Shown: positions 1 through 8,885 of the stretch, piece by piece | How the letters are laid out: each line of letters begins with the position of its first letter | How positions within the stretch are numbered: the stretch's first letter is position 1 | From: a bacterium 1XD42-76 | Lineage (GTDB): Bacteria > Bacillota > Clostridia > Lachnospirales > Lachnospiraceae | Direction: 5' to 3' | DNA length: 64,000 bases | NCBI GenBank assembly: GCA_009917545.1 | Contig: QZDW01000003.1 | Location: 62,001 to 126,000, forward strand | Position numbers and translations under genes: made by a program | The notes under the pieces: generated by a model | What the model saw: the letters and a program-made list of their open reading frames with translations, nothing else | The model's database searches: none | Told to the model about the DNA's origin: nothing

Positions 1-2825
1 AGCATATTTTTTCCGATCTGGTTGCTTGCAGGGAGCCTGTGTTTATGCTCTTGGAGCTGGCGGAAGAATTTACGGCACGCTTTCAGGAGGCAAAGGAGGA
101 AAAGAACCTCGTTGATTTTAATGATCTCGAGCACTTTGCACTGGAAATTCTCACCGGGGGCTCCGTAGACCATACGCCGGGCCAGACGGCCAACGAGCTG
201 GCAGACTATTATGAAGAGATTCTGGTCGATGAGTATCAGGACAGCAATCAGGTGCAGGAGACCTTGATCCGGTGTGTTTCAAGAGAACGTTTTGGAAAGC
301 CGAATGTGTTCATGGTTGGTGATGTAAAGCAGAGCATCTACCGTTTCCGCCTGGCAAAACCGGAGCTGTTTCTGGAAAAATATGAGCAGTATTCAAAGGA
401 AGAAGGCCCCTGCCAGAAAATCGAGCTTCACAGGAATTTCCGCAGCCGTCCACAGGTATTAGCCAGTATCAACGACGTTTTTTACCGCATCATGACAAAG
501 CCTCTGGGAAATATTCCATATACGGAAGATGCGGCCCTCTACGCCGGGGCAGCGTATCCTGGAGCACCCGAAGGCAGTTCTCCGGTCACGGAACTGTACC
601 TTCTCAATACAGGGGAAGGGCTTTTTGAAGGACTTTCAGAGGAACAGGCCGATTACACGGCAAAGGAGGCTGAAGCGAGGCTGATTGCAGGCAAGATTAA
701 GGAGCTTACAGACCCGGAAACGGGAATGAAGATCTGGAATGCGAAAGAAGGGCGTTATGAGCCGCTTCTGAAAAAGGATATTGTCATCCTGCTCCGCAGC
801 CTTTCCGGATGGGCGGAGGAGTTCTTAAGCATTCTCGGCGCAGAGGGAATCCCGGCTTTCGCAGAATCTAGGACAGGATACTTTACCGCAATCGAGGTGG
901 AGACCGTCCTCAATATGCTGTCTTTGATTGACAACCCAATGCAGGATATCCCGCTTGCCGGGGTGCTAAGGTCGCCGATCGGGGGATTTGACGACAGGGA
1001 GCTGGCAATTCTTATGGCGTCTTTTAAGAAAAATCCGGTCAAGGGACAGGATACCGGGCTCTACGGGGCAATGATGCACTGCCTTGAGGGGGCAGCGGAT
1101 TCGGAAGAAGCCCAGGCCGGGCCAGGAAAGGCGCCGGGCAGCGCTGAGGATAAAGGGCCGGGGCCCGAATGCCGGTTTGGCATTATAGATGATAAGAGAA
1201 CAACAGGAATGGTATCCGGTACGCCGGCAGACTGTCTCAGAGAACGGCTTTCCCGCTTCTGGGATCTTTTACAGCGTTTGCGGGATGAGGCAGAGTATCT
1301 GCCTGTCCATCGGTTAATCTACCGGATTTTCGAATTGACCGGGTATTACGACTATGTTTCAGCTATGCCTGCCGGGAAAGGCCGCCAGGCGAACCTTGAC
1401 ATGCTCGTCGAGAAAGCGGCAGCGTTTGAAAAAACAAGCTATCAGAGCCTGTTCGATTTCATCCGTTATATCGAAAAACTGAAAAAATACAATACGGATT
1501 TCGGGGAGGCAGCCAGCGCCGGGGAAAACAGCGATATGGTGCGTATCATGAGTATCCACAAGAGCAAGGGACTGGAATTTCCCGTCGTATTTCTGGCCGG
1601 AACCGGAAAGCAGTTTAACCGGCAGGATGCGCGGGGAAAGATTCTTATCGACGAGGAACTTGGAATTGCCACCGATTATTTTGATCTGGAGCAGAAGCTG
1701 AAAGCCCCGACATTAAAGAAAAATGTCTTAAGCCGCAGGAGCATGCTGGAAAGTATGGGAGAAGAGCTGCGCATCCTCTATGTGGCAATGACGCGGGCAC
1801 GGGAAAAGCTGATTATCACTGCCGGAGACAAGTATCTGGAAAACAGGCTGGAAAAATGGCAGGGAGTCGGGAGTGAGGGCGATGGGACGGCTCTGCCTTT
1901 TACGGCTCTTAGCAGTGCGTCCTCCTGTCTGGACTGGCTTCTGATGGCCCTTCCGTATGCGAAAGAGACGATCTGTGCCAAAAAGGCTTCCCTGTCAGGC
2001 TTTGTACAGGCAGAGACGGAAAGCCAGCAGAAAAAGGCCGGAGTCTCCATGCAGCTTATGGCTTTAGCCGGTGGAGGAAATCCCGGATTCAGGCTTTTGC
2101 CGGATGAAGTGCTGTGCCGGATGGGGGAAATGATTACCAGACCCTATCCATATGAGGCGGATATCCGGCTCCATGCGAAATTGTCTGTATCGGAGTTAAA
2201 AGAACGGGGACAGTTTGTGGATGACAGTGAGAGTGCATTCCTTCCTGCATTGAAAGACTCTGTACAGGAATCACAGGATACGGGGCGTGCTGGTTTGCGC
2301 CCGGCCTTTGGGGGCGCATTCCGCGGCACAGCCTACCACAGAGCGTTCGAACTGCTGTCTTTTCAGAACACAGGAACACGTGAAGCCATCCGGGCACAGC
2401 TTAAGAAAATCAGTGAGGAAGCCCTGATGGACGAGACGGCCCTGCGGCTCGTGAGCGTGGAAGAGCTGTACCACTTTTTTGGATCCGGGCTTGCCGGACG
2501 GATGCGGCGGGCGGAGGAGGCAGGAAAGCTTTATAAAGAATGCCAGTTTGTCATGGGGATTCCTGCCCGCAGGATGGGGGTGGCGGATTCGGATGAGCTG
2601 GTGCTGATTCAGGGTATTATCGACGCCTGGTTTGAGGAGGACGACGGCCTGGTAATTGTTGATTATAAGACAGACCGGATTGCTGAAGGCGAGGAGCAGA
2701 CGCTGATTGACCGCTACCGGATTCAGCTGGCCTACTATGCGAAGGCCCTGTCGCAGATCGCCGGGAAGCAGGTGAAGGAGACCGTGATTTATTCAATGGC
2801 GCTGCAGAGGGAGATTGTGGTCTGA
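1..2825 (+). CDS. addA: ATP-dependent helicase/nuclease subunit A, 3' part (5' end outside window)
   Basis: This is the C-terminal three quarters of AddA, the helicase-nuclease of the AddAB complex that processes double-strand breaks for RecA. The frame is open from base 3, so the GTG at 39 is internal; about 280 residues with the Walker A box lie upstream. Visible UvrD-type motifs are DEYQDSN (about nt 228-248), GDVKQSIYRFR (about 318), the IHKSKGLEFPVVF motif V (about 1550) and YVAMTRAREKL motif VI (about 1780). The C-terminal RecB-type nuclease has GIIDAWFEEDDG then VDYKTD (about 2620-2675), which carry the metal-binding Asp and Lys residues. The low-complexity insert near nt 1090-1180, rich in Ala, Gly and Glu, is unusual. 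addB would be expected just upstream. Identification is secure. Confidence 0.96.
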   Translation, partial: HIFSDLVACREPVFMLLELAEEFTARFQEAKEEKNLVDFNDLEHFALEILTGGSVDHTPGQTANELADYYEEILVDEYQDSNQVQETLIRCVSRERFGKPNVFMVGDVKQSIYRFRLAKPELFLEKYEQYSKEEGPCQKIELHRNFRSRPQVLASINDVFYRIMTKPLGNIPYTEDAALYAGAAYPGAPEGSSPVTELYLLNTGEGLFEGLSEEQADYTAKEAEARLIAGKIKELTDPETGMKIWNAKEGRYEPLLKKDIVILLRSLSGWAEEFLSILGAEGIPAFAESRTGYFTAIEVETVLNMLSLIDNPMQDIPLAGVLRSPIGGFDDRELAILMASFKKNPVKGQDTGLYGAMMHCLEGAADSEEAQAGPGKAPGSAEDKGPGPECRFGIIDDKRTTGMVSGTPADCLRERLSRFWDLLQRLRDEAEYLPVHRLIYRIFELTGYYDYVSAMPAGKGRQANLDMLVEKAAAFEKTSYQSLFDFIRYIEKLKKYNTDFGEAASAGENSDMVRIMSIHKSKGLEFPVVFLAGTGKQFNRQDARGKILIDEELGIATDYFDLEQKLKAPTLKKNVLSRRSMLESMGEELRILYVAMTRAREKLIITAGDKYLENRLEKWQGVGSEGDGTALPFTALSSASSCLDWLLMALPYAKETICAKKASLSGFVQAETESQQKKAGVSMQLMALAGGGNPGFRLLPDEVLCRMGEMITRPYPYEADIRLHAKLSVSELKERGQFVDDSESAFLPALKDSVQESQDTGRAGLRPAFGGAFRGTAYHRAFELLSFQNTGTREAIRAQLKKISEEALMDETALRLVSVEELYHFFGSGLAGRMRRAEEAGKLYKECQFVMGIPARRMGVADSDELVLIQGIIDAWFEEDDGLVIVDYKTDRIAEGEEQTLIDRYRIQLAYYAKALSQIAGKQVKETVIYSMALQREIVV

Positions 2826-2881
2826 GGCGTTTTTGGGGTGGGAGACAGAACCCGGGACGGGAAAAGAAGTACAGCAGACAT

Positions 2882-3502
2882 CTATTCTGCAACGATCAGC
2901 TCATCTGCATACGGAAGCGTATGGATCCATTCGCAGAAGGTATGCCACTCCACAAGCTTATGCGCTTTTCTGGCATGGTAGATATTGACAAGGGTCTCAT
3001 AATTCATGGTACAGGTTCGAAGCTGATTGTAGCTTGAGGGGAGGAGCTGAATCAGGTCGTACCAATCCTCTTTCCGTCTGCCCTGCTCCAGATAAGTCTG
3101 GCGGATGGATTCCAGCCGTTCCACCACGGTCTGCATAAAGGCGAGGGTATCCGGCGTCATATGGTCATGGCTGAAGTCGTCGATGGAAAAGGGCCGGGAG
3201 TGGATCTTATGCATGGTGCTGGTGGAATTGGCTACCGTGGCTACCTTATAGGTATCGTATTCCTTCCACCAGTAGAGGGGGGCGGTGATGTCCACGGAGA
3301 CAAAGATCTGGCGGATAAATTTGCGATGGTCGCTTCCTGCGAGCCGTAAGCGGCGCGCGAGACCGAGATCATTTTCCCCGAGAATATAATCCCCGCTCTC
3401 ATCATAGCGGCTGTCGATGCGGTCCCAGCTGTTCATGGGATTTCTGGCCCCGCGGATGGCATTTTCCAGATTCATGACGCTGGTGCGTTCCAAACGTATC
3501 AT
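2882..3502 (-). CDS. Divergent ThyX-like (FAD-dependent thymidylate synthase fold) protein, function uncertain
   Basis: A 206-residue soluble protein with a GAGGAG ribosome binding site 8 bases before its ATG. Segments such as DITAPLYWWKEYDTYKV, NSTSTMHKI and MNYETLVNIYHARKAHKL recall the helical core of flavin-dependent thymidylate synthase relatives often found in Firmicutes and phages. The classic RHRxxSxNExSxRY signature is not present: the matching place reads SYNQLRTCTMNYETL. It may therefore bind a nucleotide or flavin without being a true thymidylate synthase. The gene stands alone, convergent with addA and downstream of the S9 peptidase gene on the same strand, from which a strong hairpin separates it. 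The family link is from memory of the motif pattern and is only moderately certain. Confidence 0.6.
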   Translation of the reverse strand: MIRLERTSVMNLENAIRGARNPMNSWDRIDSRYDESGDYILGENDLGLARRLRLAGSDHRKFIRQIFVSVDITAPLYWWKEYDTYKVATVANSTSTMHKIHSRPFSIDDFSHDHMTPDTLAFMQTVVERLESIRQTYLEQGRRKEDWYDLIQLLPSSYNQLRTCTMNYETLVNIYHARKAHKLVEWHTFCEWIHTLPYADELIVAE

Positions 3503-3539
3503 GTGCGTTTGCTCCTCTCAAAGCCCGGATGGGCTAAAT

Positions 3540-3593
3540 AAAACTGCGGCGGAGAAGAATCGTGCCGATAAGGCGGTCTGCCGCCGCAGTTTT
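3540..3593 (-). terminator. Terminator hairpin of the S9 peptidase gene
   Basis: Two perfect 13-base arms, AAAACTGCGGCGG (3540-3552) and its complement (3581-3593), enclose a 28-base loop. On the minus strand the stem is followed by TTTTATTT, which fits a Rho-independent terminator ending the transcript of the peptidase gene and shielding the next gene. Confidence 0.75.
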
Positions 3594-3718
3594 GATTACA
3601 GAATGAAAAACAGTTGCTGTGTAACCGTCCTCAGACAGGATCCCGGCTCATAAAGGAATGCCTGGCGTCCCTGATATGTGATGAATCTGCGCTGCCTGAG
3701 CGGTTATGAGGTATCATA

Positions 3719-5647
3719 TCATGCTTTCAGATAATTGTCCATCCAGTTTAAGATCTCCGTCATCCGGTCGATCCGGTTTTCCGGCTTGCCACCGCGGGAA
3801 AGCTCGTGGTTCTCGCCGTGGAACAGGCAGAGTTTGGCCGGGCAGCCATTTCTCTTGACAGCACTGTACATAGCAAAACCCTCAGCCATATAGCAGCGGT
3901 AGTCCTCGTCGGAATGAATGAAAAGAATCGGAGTCTTGCAGGCCGTTGCATACTTTAACGGGGACTGCTGCCAGAGAAGCTCCGGATTTTCTCTGGTGAT
4001 TGTACCCTGATTGTTCGGAGTGAAGGTATGTCCGATATCGGAGTTGTGCTCGAAGGATACCCAGTTGGAGATGGAACGCTGGGAAGCCGCAGCCGCAAAA
4101 CGGTCTGTATGGCCGACAATCCAGTTCGTCATAAAGCCGCCGTAGGAGCCGCCTGTGACGCCGACGCGAGATGTGTCAATGTCGGAATAATGCTTTAATA
4201 CCTCGTCTGTGAATTCCATCAGGTTGTCATAATCCACGGTTCCGTAGATTCCGTTAATATTGCCGAAATCTGTGCCGCGTCCGTCGGAACCTCTCGGATT
4301 GCAGTAGAATACGAAATAGCCTGCATTGGCCCACATCTGCATTTCATGATGGTATACATCAGAGAAGGCGGTACGGGGGCCTCCGTGGATATGTAAAATC
4401 GCCGGAGCCTTGGCGCCGTCTGTGTGGCCTGCCGGTTTCATCACCCAGCCGTGGATCTCACAGCCATCGGATGCGGTAAAGGTGAGAGGTTCTGGTGTGA
4501 CGATGGCGTATTCCTCTGAAAATGTGTCATTAAAATGCGTGATCTGCTCACCGTCCAGGTAAAGCTCAGCTAACTTAAGTCCCTGGAGCTCACAGCTGAC
4601 CAGATGCGAATTATTGATATCAAAGCTGTCACAGCTGGAGCCTTTGGTAAGGCTTTCGGAAATATGGCCGTCCGCGGAGAGCTTTAACAGGTGTGCATAG
4701 TCATCGACTGTGGAGATGAAATAAAAGTCCCCGTTCATGGCTTTCTGCGCGCGGCCTGCCCCGTATCTCGCATCTGAGCCGACCGAGCCGGATCCAATGG
4801 AGGCGTCATAAGGCACATAATGGGTCAGGGACTTGTCCGACAGGTTCAGCTTATAGAATTCGCAGTATTTCGTGGTATCCTTGTAGCTGTTGTCGATCGC
4901 TGCCACCAGGGCTTCCTTATTATTCAGGAGCTCAATGGTACCTGTATGCATGGCTTCCGGCTCCAGCATGGTCTGCGTCTGGCCTGTCTTAAGATGATAA
5001 AGATAGATGCCGGCATTCATGCCGCGGACATTCTGTTTCCAGGGATAGGCTTTGTACAGGAGAAGATCCTGATATACGGAAAACTGGATACATTCGGTCC
5101 ACTCATCAGCAATCCAGGTGAGTTCACCGGATTTCCTATCATAGATGGCATAGCGGTTCCTGATTGCGTTGGTGAAACCGAGTCCATTGCCCCAGAAGGG
5201 AAGCTCATCAATGATTTCGTAGGATTTCTTGCGTACATCCTTTAAGTTGTCATGCTTCACTGTGAGAAGGAGACGGCCGTCAGGCAGTGTTTCCAGAGCA
5301 GATACCTTGTGAGGAACCTCAAAGGCCTTCTCTGCTTCGCCGCCTCTGGGGCAGATTTCGTAAATGCAGGTGCTTTCTGCTGTCTCGCCGTCCTTCTTCT
5401 GGTCGCGTGCGGCCGGGAAGAGAAGCGTATTGTCCTGGGTCCAGGCGTACGTCTTGGCATCGCCTCTTGTCGTCAGCCTCAGAACCTGCTTTTTGACAAG
5501 GTCATAGACATGCAGGTCAGCCTTATAGGAATTTTCCGTGCGGCAGGCATTCGAAACGACAAAGGCGACGAAAGCACCATCCGGGGAAAAGGTCGGGCGG
5601 CTCACGAACTGGAACGTTAAAAAGGTATCAATTTCAATCTTTTTCAT
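3719..5647 (-). CDS. S9 family peptidase (acylaminoacyl-peptidase/prolyl oligopeptidase type)
   Basis: A 642-residue cytoplasmic serine peptidase without signal peptide. The first two thirds read as WD/PD40-like beta-propeller blades that gate access to the active site (for example FSPDGAFVAFVV near residue 20). The C-terminal alpha/beta-hydrolase domain carries the oxyanion region HIHGGPRTAF, the nucleophile elbow GGSYGGFMTNW (Ser near residue 500), the Asp in HSDEDYRC and the His in GENHELSRGG, so the triad is complete. Such enzymes cleave short peptides, often removing N-acylated or hydrophobic N-terminal residues. The ATG follows ACGGAGGGAGCACA. It is monocistronic, with its own promoter and operator-like palindrome upstream. 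Confidence 0.92.
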   Translation of the reverse strand: MKKIEIDTFLTFQFVSRPTFSPDGAFVAFVVSNACRTENSYKADLHVYDLVKKQVLRLTTRGDAKTYAWTQDNTLLFPAARDQKKDGETAESTCIYEICPRGGEAEKAFEVPHKVSALETLPDGRLLLTVKHDNLKDVRKKSYEIIDELPFWGNGLGFTNAIRNRYAIYDRKSGELTWIADEWTECIQFSVYQDLLLYKAYPWKQNVRGMNAGIYLYHLKTGQTQTMLEPEAMHTGTIELLNNKEALVAAIDNSYKDTTKYCEFYKLNLSDKSLTHYVPYDASIGSGSVGSDARYGAGRAQKAMNGDFYFISTVDDYAHLLKLSADGHISESLTKGSSCDSFDINNSHLVSCELQGLKLAELYLDGEQITHFNDTFSEEYAIVTPEPLTFTASDGCEIHGWVMKPAGHTDGAKAPAILHIHGGPRTAFSDVYHHEMQMWANAGYFVFYCNPRGSDGRGTDFGNINGIYGTVDYDNLMEFTDEVLKHYSDIDTSRVGVTGGSYGGFMTNWIVGHTDRFAAAASQRSISNWVSFEHNSDIGHTFTPNNQGTITRENPELLWQQSPLKYATACKTPILFIHSDEDYRCYMAEGFAMYSAVKRNGCPAKLCLFHGENHELSRGGKPENRIDRMTEILNWMDNYLKA

Positions 5648-5683
5648 TGTGCTCCCTCCGTTTTTTGATAATTACATACCTCT

Positions 5684-5711
5684 ATTATAACATGACACAA
5701 AACTGTGTCAA
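5684..5711 (-). promoter_or_regulatory. Sigma-A promoter with palindromic operator, S9 peptidase gene
   Basis: On the minus strand TTGACA (5711-5706) and TATAAT (5689-5684) are separated by 16 bases. A perfect palindrome, TGACACA-4-TGTGTCA (5693-5710), fills the spacer and overlaps the -35 box, a position typical of a repressor site. The regulator is not identifiable here. Confidence 0.7.
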
Positions 5712-5720
5712 GAAAAGCTC

Positions 5721-5749
5721 TTGCCATATGATAAAAATAATGCTAAAAT
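5721..5749 (+). promoter_or_regulatory. Probable sigma-A promoter of yebC
   Basis: TTGCCA (5721-5726), 17-base spacer, TAAAAT (5744-5749). It lies about 95 bases before the yebC start and is divergent from the peptidase promoter. Confidence 0.5.
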
Positions 5750-5845
5750 AATTTAGATTATTTGTGAGTTCATATAAAATATGTCGTTTTACCGGGCACA
5801 CCTGAATAAAACAGAAGAATTGTAAAAGGAAAGGGAGCAGGAGAA

Positions 5846-6574
5846 ATGTCAGGACATTCCAAATTTGCCAATATTAAGCATAAGAAAGAGAGAAATGACG
5901 CCGCAAAGGGAAAGATCTTTACTGTGATCGGCAGAGAGATTGCGGTGGCCGTAAAGGAAGGCGGTGCTGACCCTGCCAATAACAGCAAGCTTCGCGATGT
6001 CATCGCCAAAGCAAAGGCCAACAATATGCCGAATGACACCATTGACCGCGGGATCAAGAAGGCAGCAGGCGATCTGGGTTCTGTCAATTATGAAAACCTG
6101 ACGTACGAGGGCTACGGTCCCAACGGAACCGCAATCATTGTGGAGACATTGACGGATAATAAGAACCGTACGGCAGCCAATGTCAGGAGTGCCTTTACAA
6201 AGGGCGGCGGAAATGTCGGCTCCCAGGGCAGCGTTTCTTTCATGTTCGACAGAAAAGGTCAGATCGTGATTGATAAAGAGGAATGCGGGATGGATGCCGA
6301 CGAGTTAATGATGGCGGCTCTCGACGCGGGTGCCGAGGACTTTTCCGAAGAGGAGGACAGCTACGAGGTGCTCACAGACCCGGATGCGTTCAGTGCGGTC
6401 CGTGAGGCGCTCGAGAAAGCAGGGGTTCCCATGCTGCAGGCAGACGTGACGATGATCCCCCAGACTTGGGTGGAGCTTACGGATGATGATGCAGTCAAGA
6501 AGATGAACCGGATTCTGGATCTGCTCGATGAGGATGACGACGTGCAGGCCGTGTATCACAACTGGGACGAATAG
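5846..6574 (+). CDS. yebC: YebC/PmpR family protein
   Basis: A 242-residue member of the universal YebC family, the expected length. The N-terminus [23 protein letters not shown] is diagnostic, followed by the conserved [18 protein letters not shown] helix and the acidic groove region [14 protein letters not shown]. The family was long called a transcriptional regulator (PmpR) and one branch acts as a translation factor relieving ribosome stalling at proline stretches. The start ATG has the site AGGGAGCAGGAG. Downstream lie the hairpin repeats rather than a classic terminator. Confidence 0.95.
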   Translation: MSGHSKFANIKHKKERNDAAKGKIFTVIGREIAVAVKEGGADPANNSKLRDVIAKAKANNMPNDTIDRGIKKAAGDLGSVNYENLTYEGYGPNGTAIIVETLTDNKNRTAANVRSAFTKGGGNVGSQGSVSFMFDRKGQIVIDKEECGMDADELMMAALDAGAEDFSEEEDSYEVLTDPDAFSAVREALEKAGVPMLQADVTMIPQTWVELTDDDAVKKMNRILDLLDEDDDVQAVYHNWDE

Positions 6575-6591
6575 GGGAACCGGCGAAAGCA

Positions 6592-6761
6592 GTTCAGGCG
6601 CATTTGGCATCCCTGAACGTATGCCGCCTGTTGGCGGCGATTGTTGTGGTAAACCTTCATGCGCCCACGGGTGAGTGGGCCGTCAGGAATAAAAATGGTT
6701 CAGGCGCATTTGGCATCCCTGAACGTATGCCGCCTGTCGGCGGCGATTGTTATGGTAAACA
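6592..6761 (+). repeat. Tandem hairpin repeat (family 1), two copies of a 106-bp period
   Basis: Bases 6592-6655 recur at 6698-6761 with two differences. Each copy has a stem GTTCAG/CTGAAC (6592-6597 with 6613-6618; 6698-6703 with 6719-6724) and a stem GCCGCC/GGCGGC (6623-6628 with 6633-6638; 6729-6734 with 6739-6744). Between them a third hairpin GCCCAC/GTGGGC lies at 6663-6680. Open frames across this block are short and unconvincing. Related modules occur at 36.7, 45.0, 46.8 and 63.7 kb. Confidence 0.8.
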
Positions 6762-6773
6762 GGCATTTGACAT

Positions 6774-6932
6774 GATAGAGGCGCAGGCTTCAAGAGTACC
6801 GCAGACATACGGCCGGACTTGCCGTCTGACGGGAAAGGGGAGACTGCCGAAGGATTTTTTGCCAATCCGGGCGGAAAATCCTGGGACGACGCAGAATATG
6901 CGGCGTACTGTCACGGTAAGTGGAGCGCTATC
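6774..6932 (+). ncRNA. Lysine riboswitch (L box)
   Basis: The sequence carries the L-box core in order: GATAGAGGCGC (closing stem, 6774-6784), CTTCAAGAGTA, GGGAAAGGGGAG, CTGCCGAAGG, then TGGGACGAC, GTACTGTCACGG and the closing GCGCTATC (6925-6932), which pairs with the 5' strand. This matches the B. subtilis lysC leader in motif order and spacing. A strong terminator follows, so the switch probably stops transcription when lysine is bound. It controls the NhaC-family gene that starts at 7146. Confidence 0.93.
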
Positions 6933-6971
6933 TGTGCTGTGGATTCCTTTTCTGGGAAGATTTTTTCATGT

Positions 6972-7017
6972 GCACCGCAGGCGTGTCCTTTTCCGGGACG
7001 GCGCGTGCGGTGCTTTT
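6972..7017 (+). terminator. Intrinsic terminator of the lysine riboswitch
   Basis: GCACCGC (6972-6978) pairs with GCGGTGC (7007-7013), with further pairing of GTGTCC and GGGAC inside and TTTTATT after the stem. It sits 40 bases beyond the aptamer and 130 bases before the transporter start, as expected for the expression platform. Confidence 0.85.
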
Positions 7018-7145
7018 ATTATGTTTGCTGCCTTTTGCGGCGGAGGGAAAAGGCCCGCCGTCAGATAGATGATTTTCCTGCTGTTGTCGGGAGAATACCG
7101 GCTGGGAAAATCTGGCAGTGGAAAAAACGAAAGAGAGGGAATCCT

Positions 7146-8765
7146 ATGTATGGTATGAAAAGGAGACGATTTTTTATTTTGCCTGTCGCATGCCTGCTGA
7201 TGCTTTTGTGCTCTATGACGGCATTCGGCGCAGAGGCGGAGGAATATGTTCCTGCCGCATATGCGACTTTCTGGGCACTCATCCCGCCCATTGTGGCAAT
7301 CGGGCTGGCTTTGATTACAAAGGAGGTATACAGCTCGCTGTTTGTGGGAATTCTGGTGGGGAGCATCCTGTACTCTGGCATGAATTTCGAAAGAACGATT
7401 GTCCATATTTTTGAGGACGGAATGATTGGTGTGCTTTCCGACAGTTATAATGTCGGAATCCTGATTTTCCTGGTAATTCTGGGCGCTATGGTAAGCCTGA
7501 TGAACAAGGCGGGCGGCTCCGCAGCATTCGGCCAGTTCGCGGCCAGGAGGATTAAGAGCCGCGTAGGGGCGCAGTTAGCGACCATCCTTTTGGGTGTGCT
7601 CATTTTTATTGACGACTATTTTAACTGCCTGACCGTGGGAAGCGTTATGCGGCCTGTGACGGACAAGTTCAAAGTGTCCAGAGCCAAGCTTTCCTACCTG
7701 ATTGATGCCACAGCGGCACCGGTGTGTATCATTGCGCCGATCTCCTCCTGGGCGGCTGCAGTCACAGGCTTCGTAGAAGGAGAGGACGGATTTTCCATCT
7801 TTATGCGTGCAATACCCTACAATTATTACGCGATTCTCACGATTGTGATGATGGTAGGAATGGTGCTCATGAAGGTTGAATTCGGTTCTATGAGAAAACA
7901 TGAGTTAAATGCTGTCAAAGGGGATCTCTATACGACGCCGGGCCGTCCGTATGAGTTCGCCGGGGACGAGAGTGTGGTATCAAGGGGAACTGTGATGGAT
8001 CTGCTGATTCCGATCCTTTCCCTGATTGTGTGCTGTGTAATCGGTATGCTTTATACAGGCGGATTCTTTTCCGGAACCGATTTTGTTACGGCATTTTCCG
8101 AGAGTGATGCCTCTCTGGGCCTGACATTAGGCAGCTTTTTCGGGCTTCTGATTACAGTCCTTCTTTACCAGATTCGCCGCGTCTTAAGCTTTTCTGATTG
8201 TATGGCGTGCCTTCCGGAGGGCTTTAAGGCAATGGTACCGGCGATCCTGATTCTGACATTTGCCTGGACATTAAAGGCTATGACAGACAGTCTGGGAGCA
8301 GACGTTTATGTTGCCGGCGTGGTGGAGGCCAGCGCGAAAGGACTCTTAAGTTTTCTTCCGGCGATTATCTTTGTAGTAGGCTGCCTGCTGGCATTCGCAA
8401 CGGGCACCTCCTGGGGAACGTTCGGGATCCTGATTCCGATCGTGGTGGCAGTGTTCCAGAACACCAATCCGCAGTTAATGATTATCTCTATTTCGGCCTG
8501 CATGGCGGGGGCTGTCTGCGGCGACCATTGCTCACCGATTTCTGATACCACAATCATGGCATCTGCCGGAGCGCAGTGTGAACATGTCAATCATGTGACG
8601 ACACAGCTTCCTTATGCTGTGACTGCCGCTGTGGTTTCTTTTGTCACCTATATTGTGGCAGGATTTGTCCGCAATCCTGTTATTTCTCTGGCAGTCGGCA
8701 TTCTTCTGATGCTGGGCGCCCTGTTTGTCATCCGTATGCAGGGAGATACTGTTTCGGAGAATTAA
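7146..8765 (+). CDS. NhaC-superfamily transporter, probable lysine transporter (LysW-like)
   Basis: A 539-residue integral membrane protein with about a dozen hydrophobic segments and an N-terminal signal-like segment (MKRRRFFILPVACLLMLL). It belongs to the Na+/H+ antiporter NhaC superfamily, with the conserved IDDYFNCLTVGSVMRPV segment and the GTSWGTFGILIP and GDHCSPISDT segments. The longer open frame from 6819 runs across the riboswitch and terminator, so the ATG at 7146 (after GAGAGGGAATCCT) is the start. NhaC-type genes under lysine riboswitches have been proposed as lysine transporters (LysW). The substrate is thus inferred from the regulator rather than from the protein. Confidence 0.88.
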   Translation: MYGMKRRRFFILPVACLLMLLCSMTAFGAEAEEYVPAAYATFWALIPPIVAIGLALITKEVYSSLFVGILVGSILYSGMNFERTIVHIFEDGMIGVLSDSYNVGILIFLVILGAMVSLMNKAGGSAAFGQFAARRIKSRVGAQLATILLGVLIFIDDYFNCLTVGSVMRPVTDKFKVSRAKLSYLIDATAAPVCIIAPISSWAAAVTGFVEGEDGFSIFMRAIPYNYYAILTIVMMVGMVLMKVEFGSMRKHELNAVKGDLYTTPGRPYEFAGDESVVSRGTVMDLLIPILSLIVCCVIGMLYTGGFFSGTDFVTAFSESDASLGLTLGSFFGLLITVLLYQIRRVLSFSDCMACLPEGFKAMVPAILILTFAWTLKAMTDSLGADVYVAGVVEASAKGLLSFLPAIIFVVGCLLAFATGTSWGTFGILIPIVVAVFQNTNPQLMIISISACMAGAVCGDHCSPISDTTIMASAGAQCEHVNHVTTQLPYAVTAAVVSFVTYIVAGFVRNPVISLAVGILLMLGALFVIRMQGDTVSEN

Positions 8766-8825
8766 AAGATGTGGTATGGAAAAGATAGAATAGAAAACAA
8801 AATAGCAGAAAAATAAAGGAAACAG

Positions 8826-8885
8826 ACAGGCCGGGAACCTGACATAGGGTGCACCGGCCTGTAGTGTATGTAGAAGCGTGCACCC
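8826..8885 (+). other. Two overlapping, mutually exclusive hairpins after the NhaC-family gene
   Basis: ACAGGCCGG (8826-8834) is the exact complement of CCGGCCTGT (8854-8862). GGGTGCAC (8847-8854) is the complement of GTGCACCC (8878-8885). The two stems share base 8854 and cross, so only one can form fully. No T-tract follows, so a plain terminator is doubtful. Confidence 0.5.

Noticed and set aside
6604-7068. A 154-codon open frame over the hairpin repeats and the lysine riboswitch
   Set aside because: It is translated from repeat and aptamer sequence, has no ribosome binding site and no domain. The repeats copy its first part.
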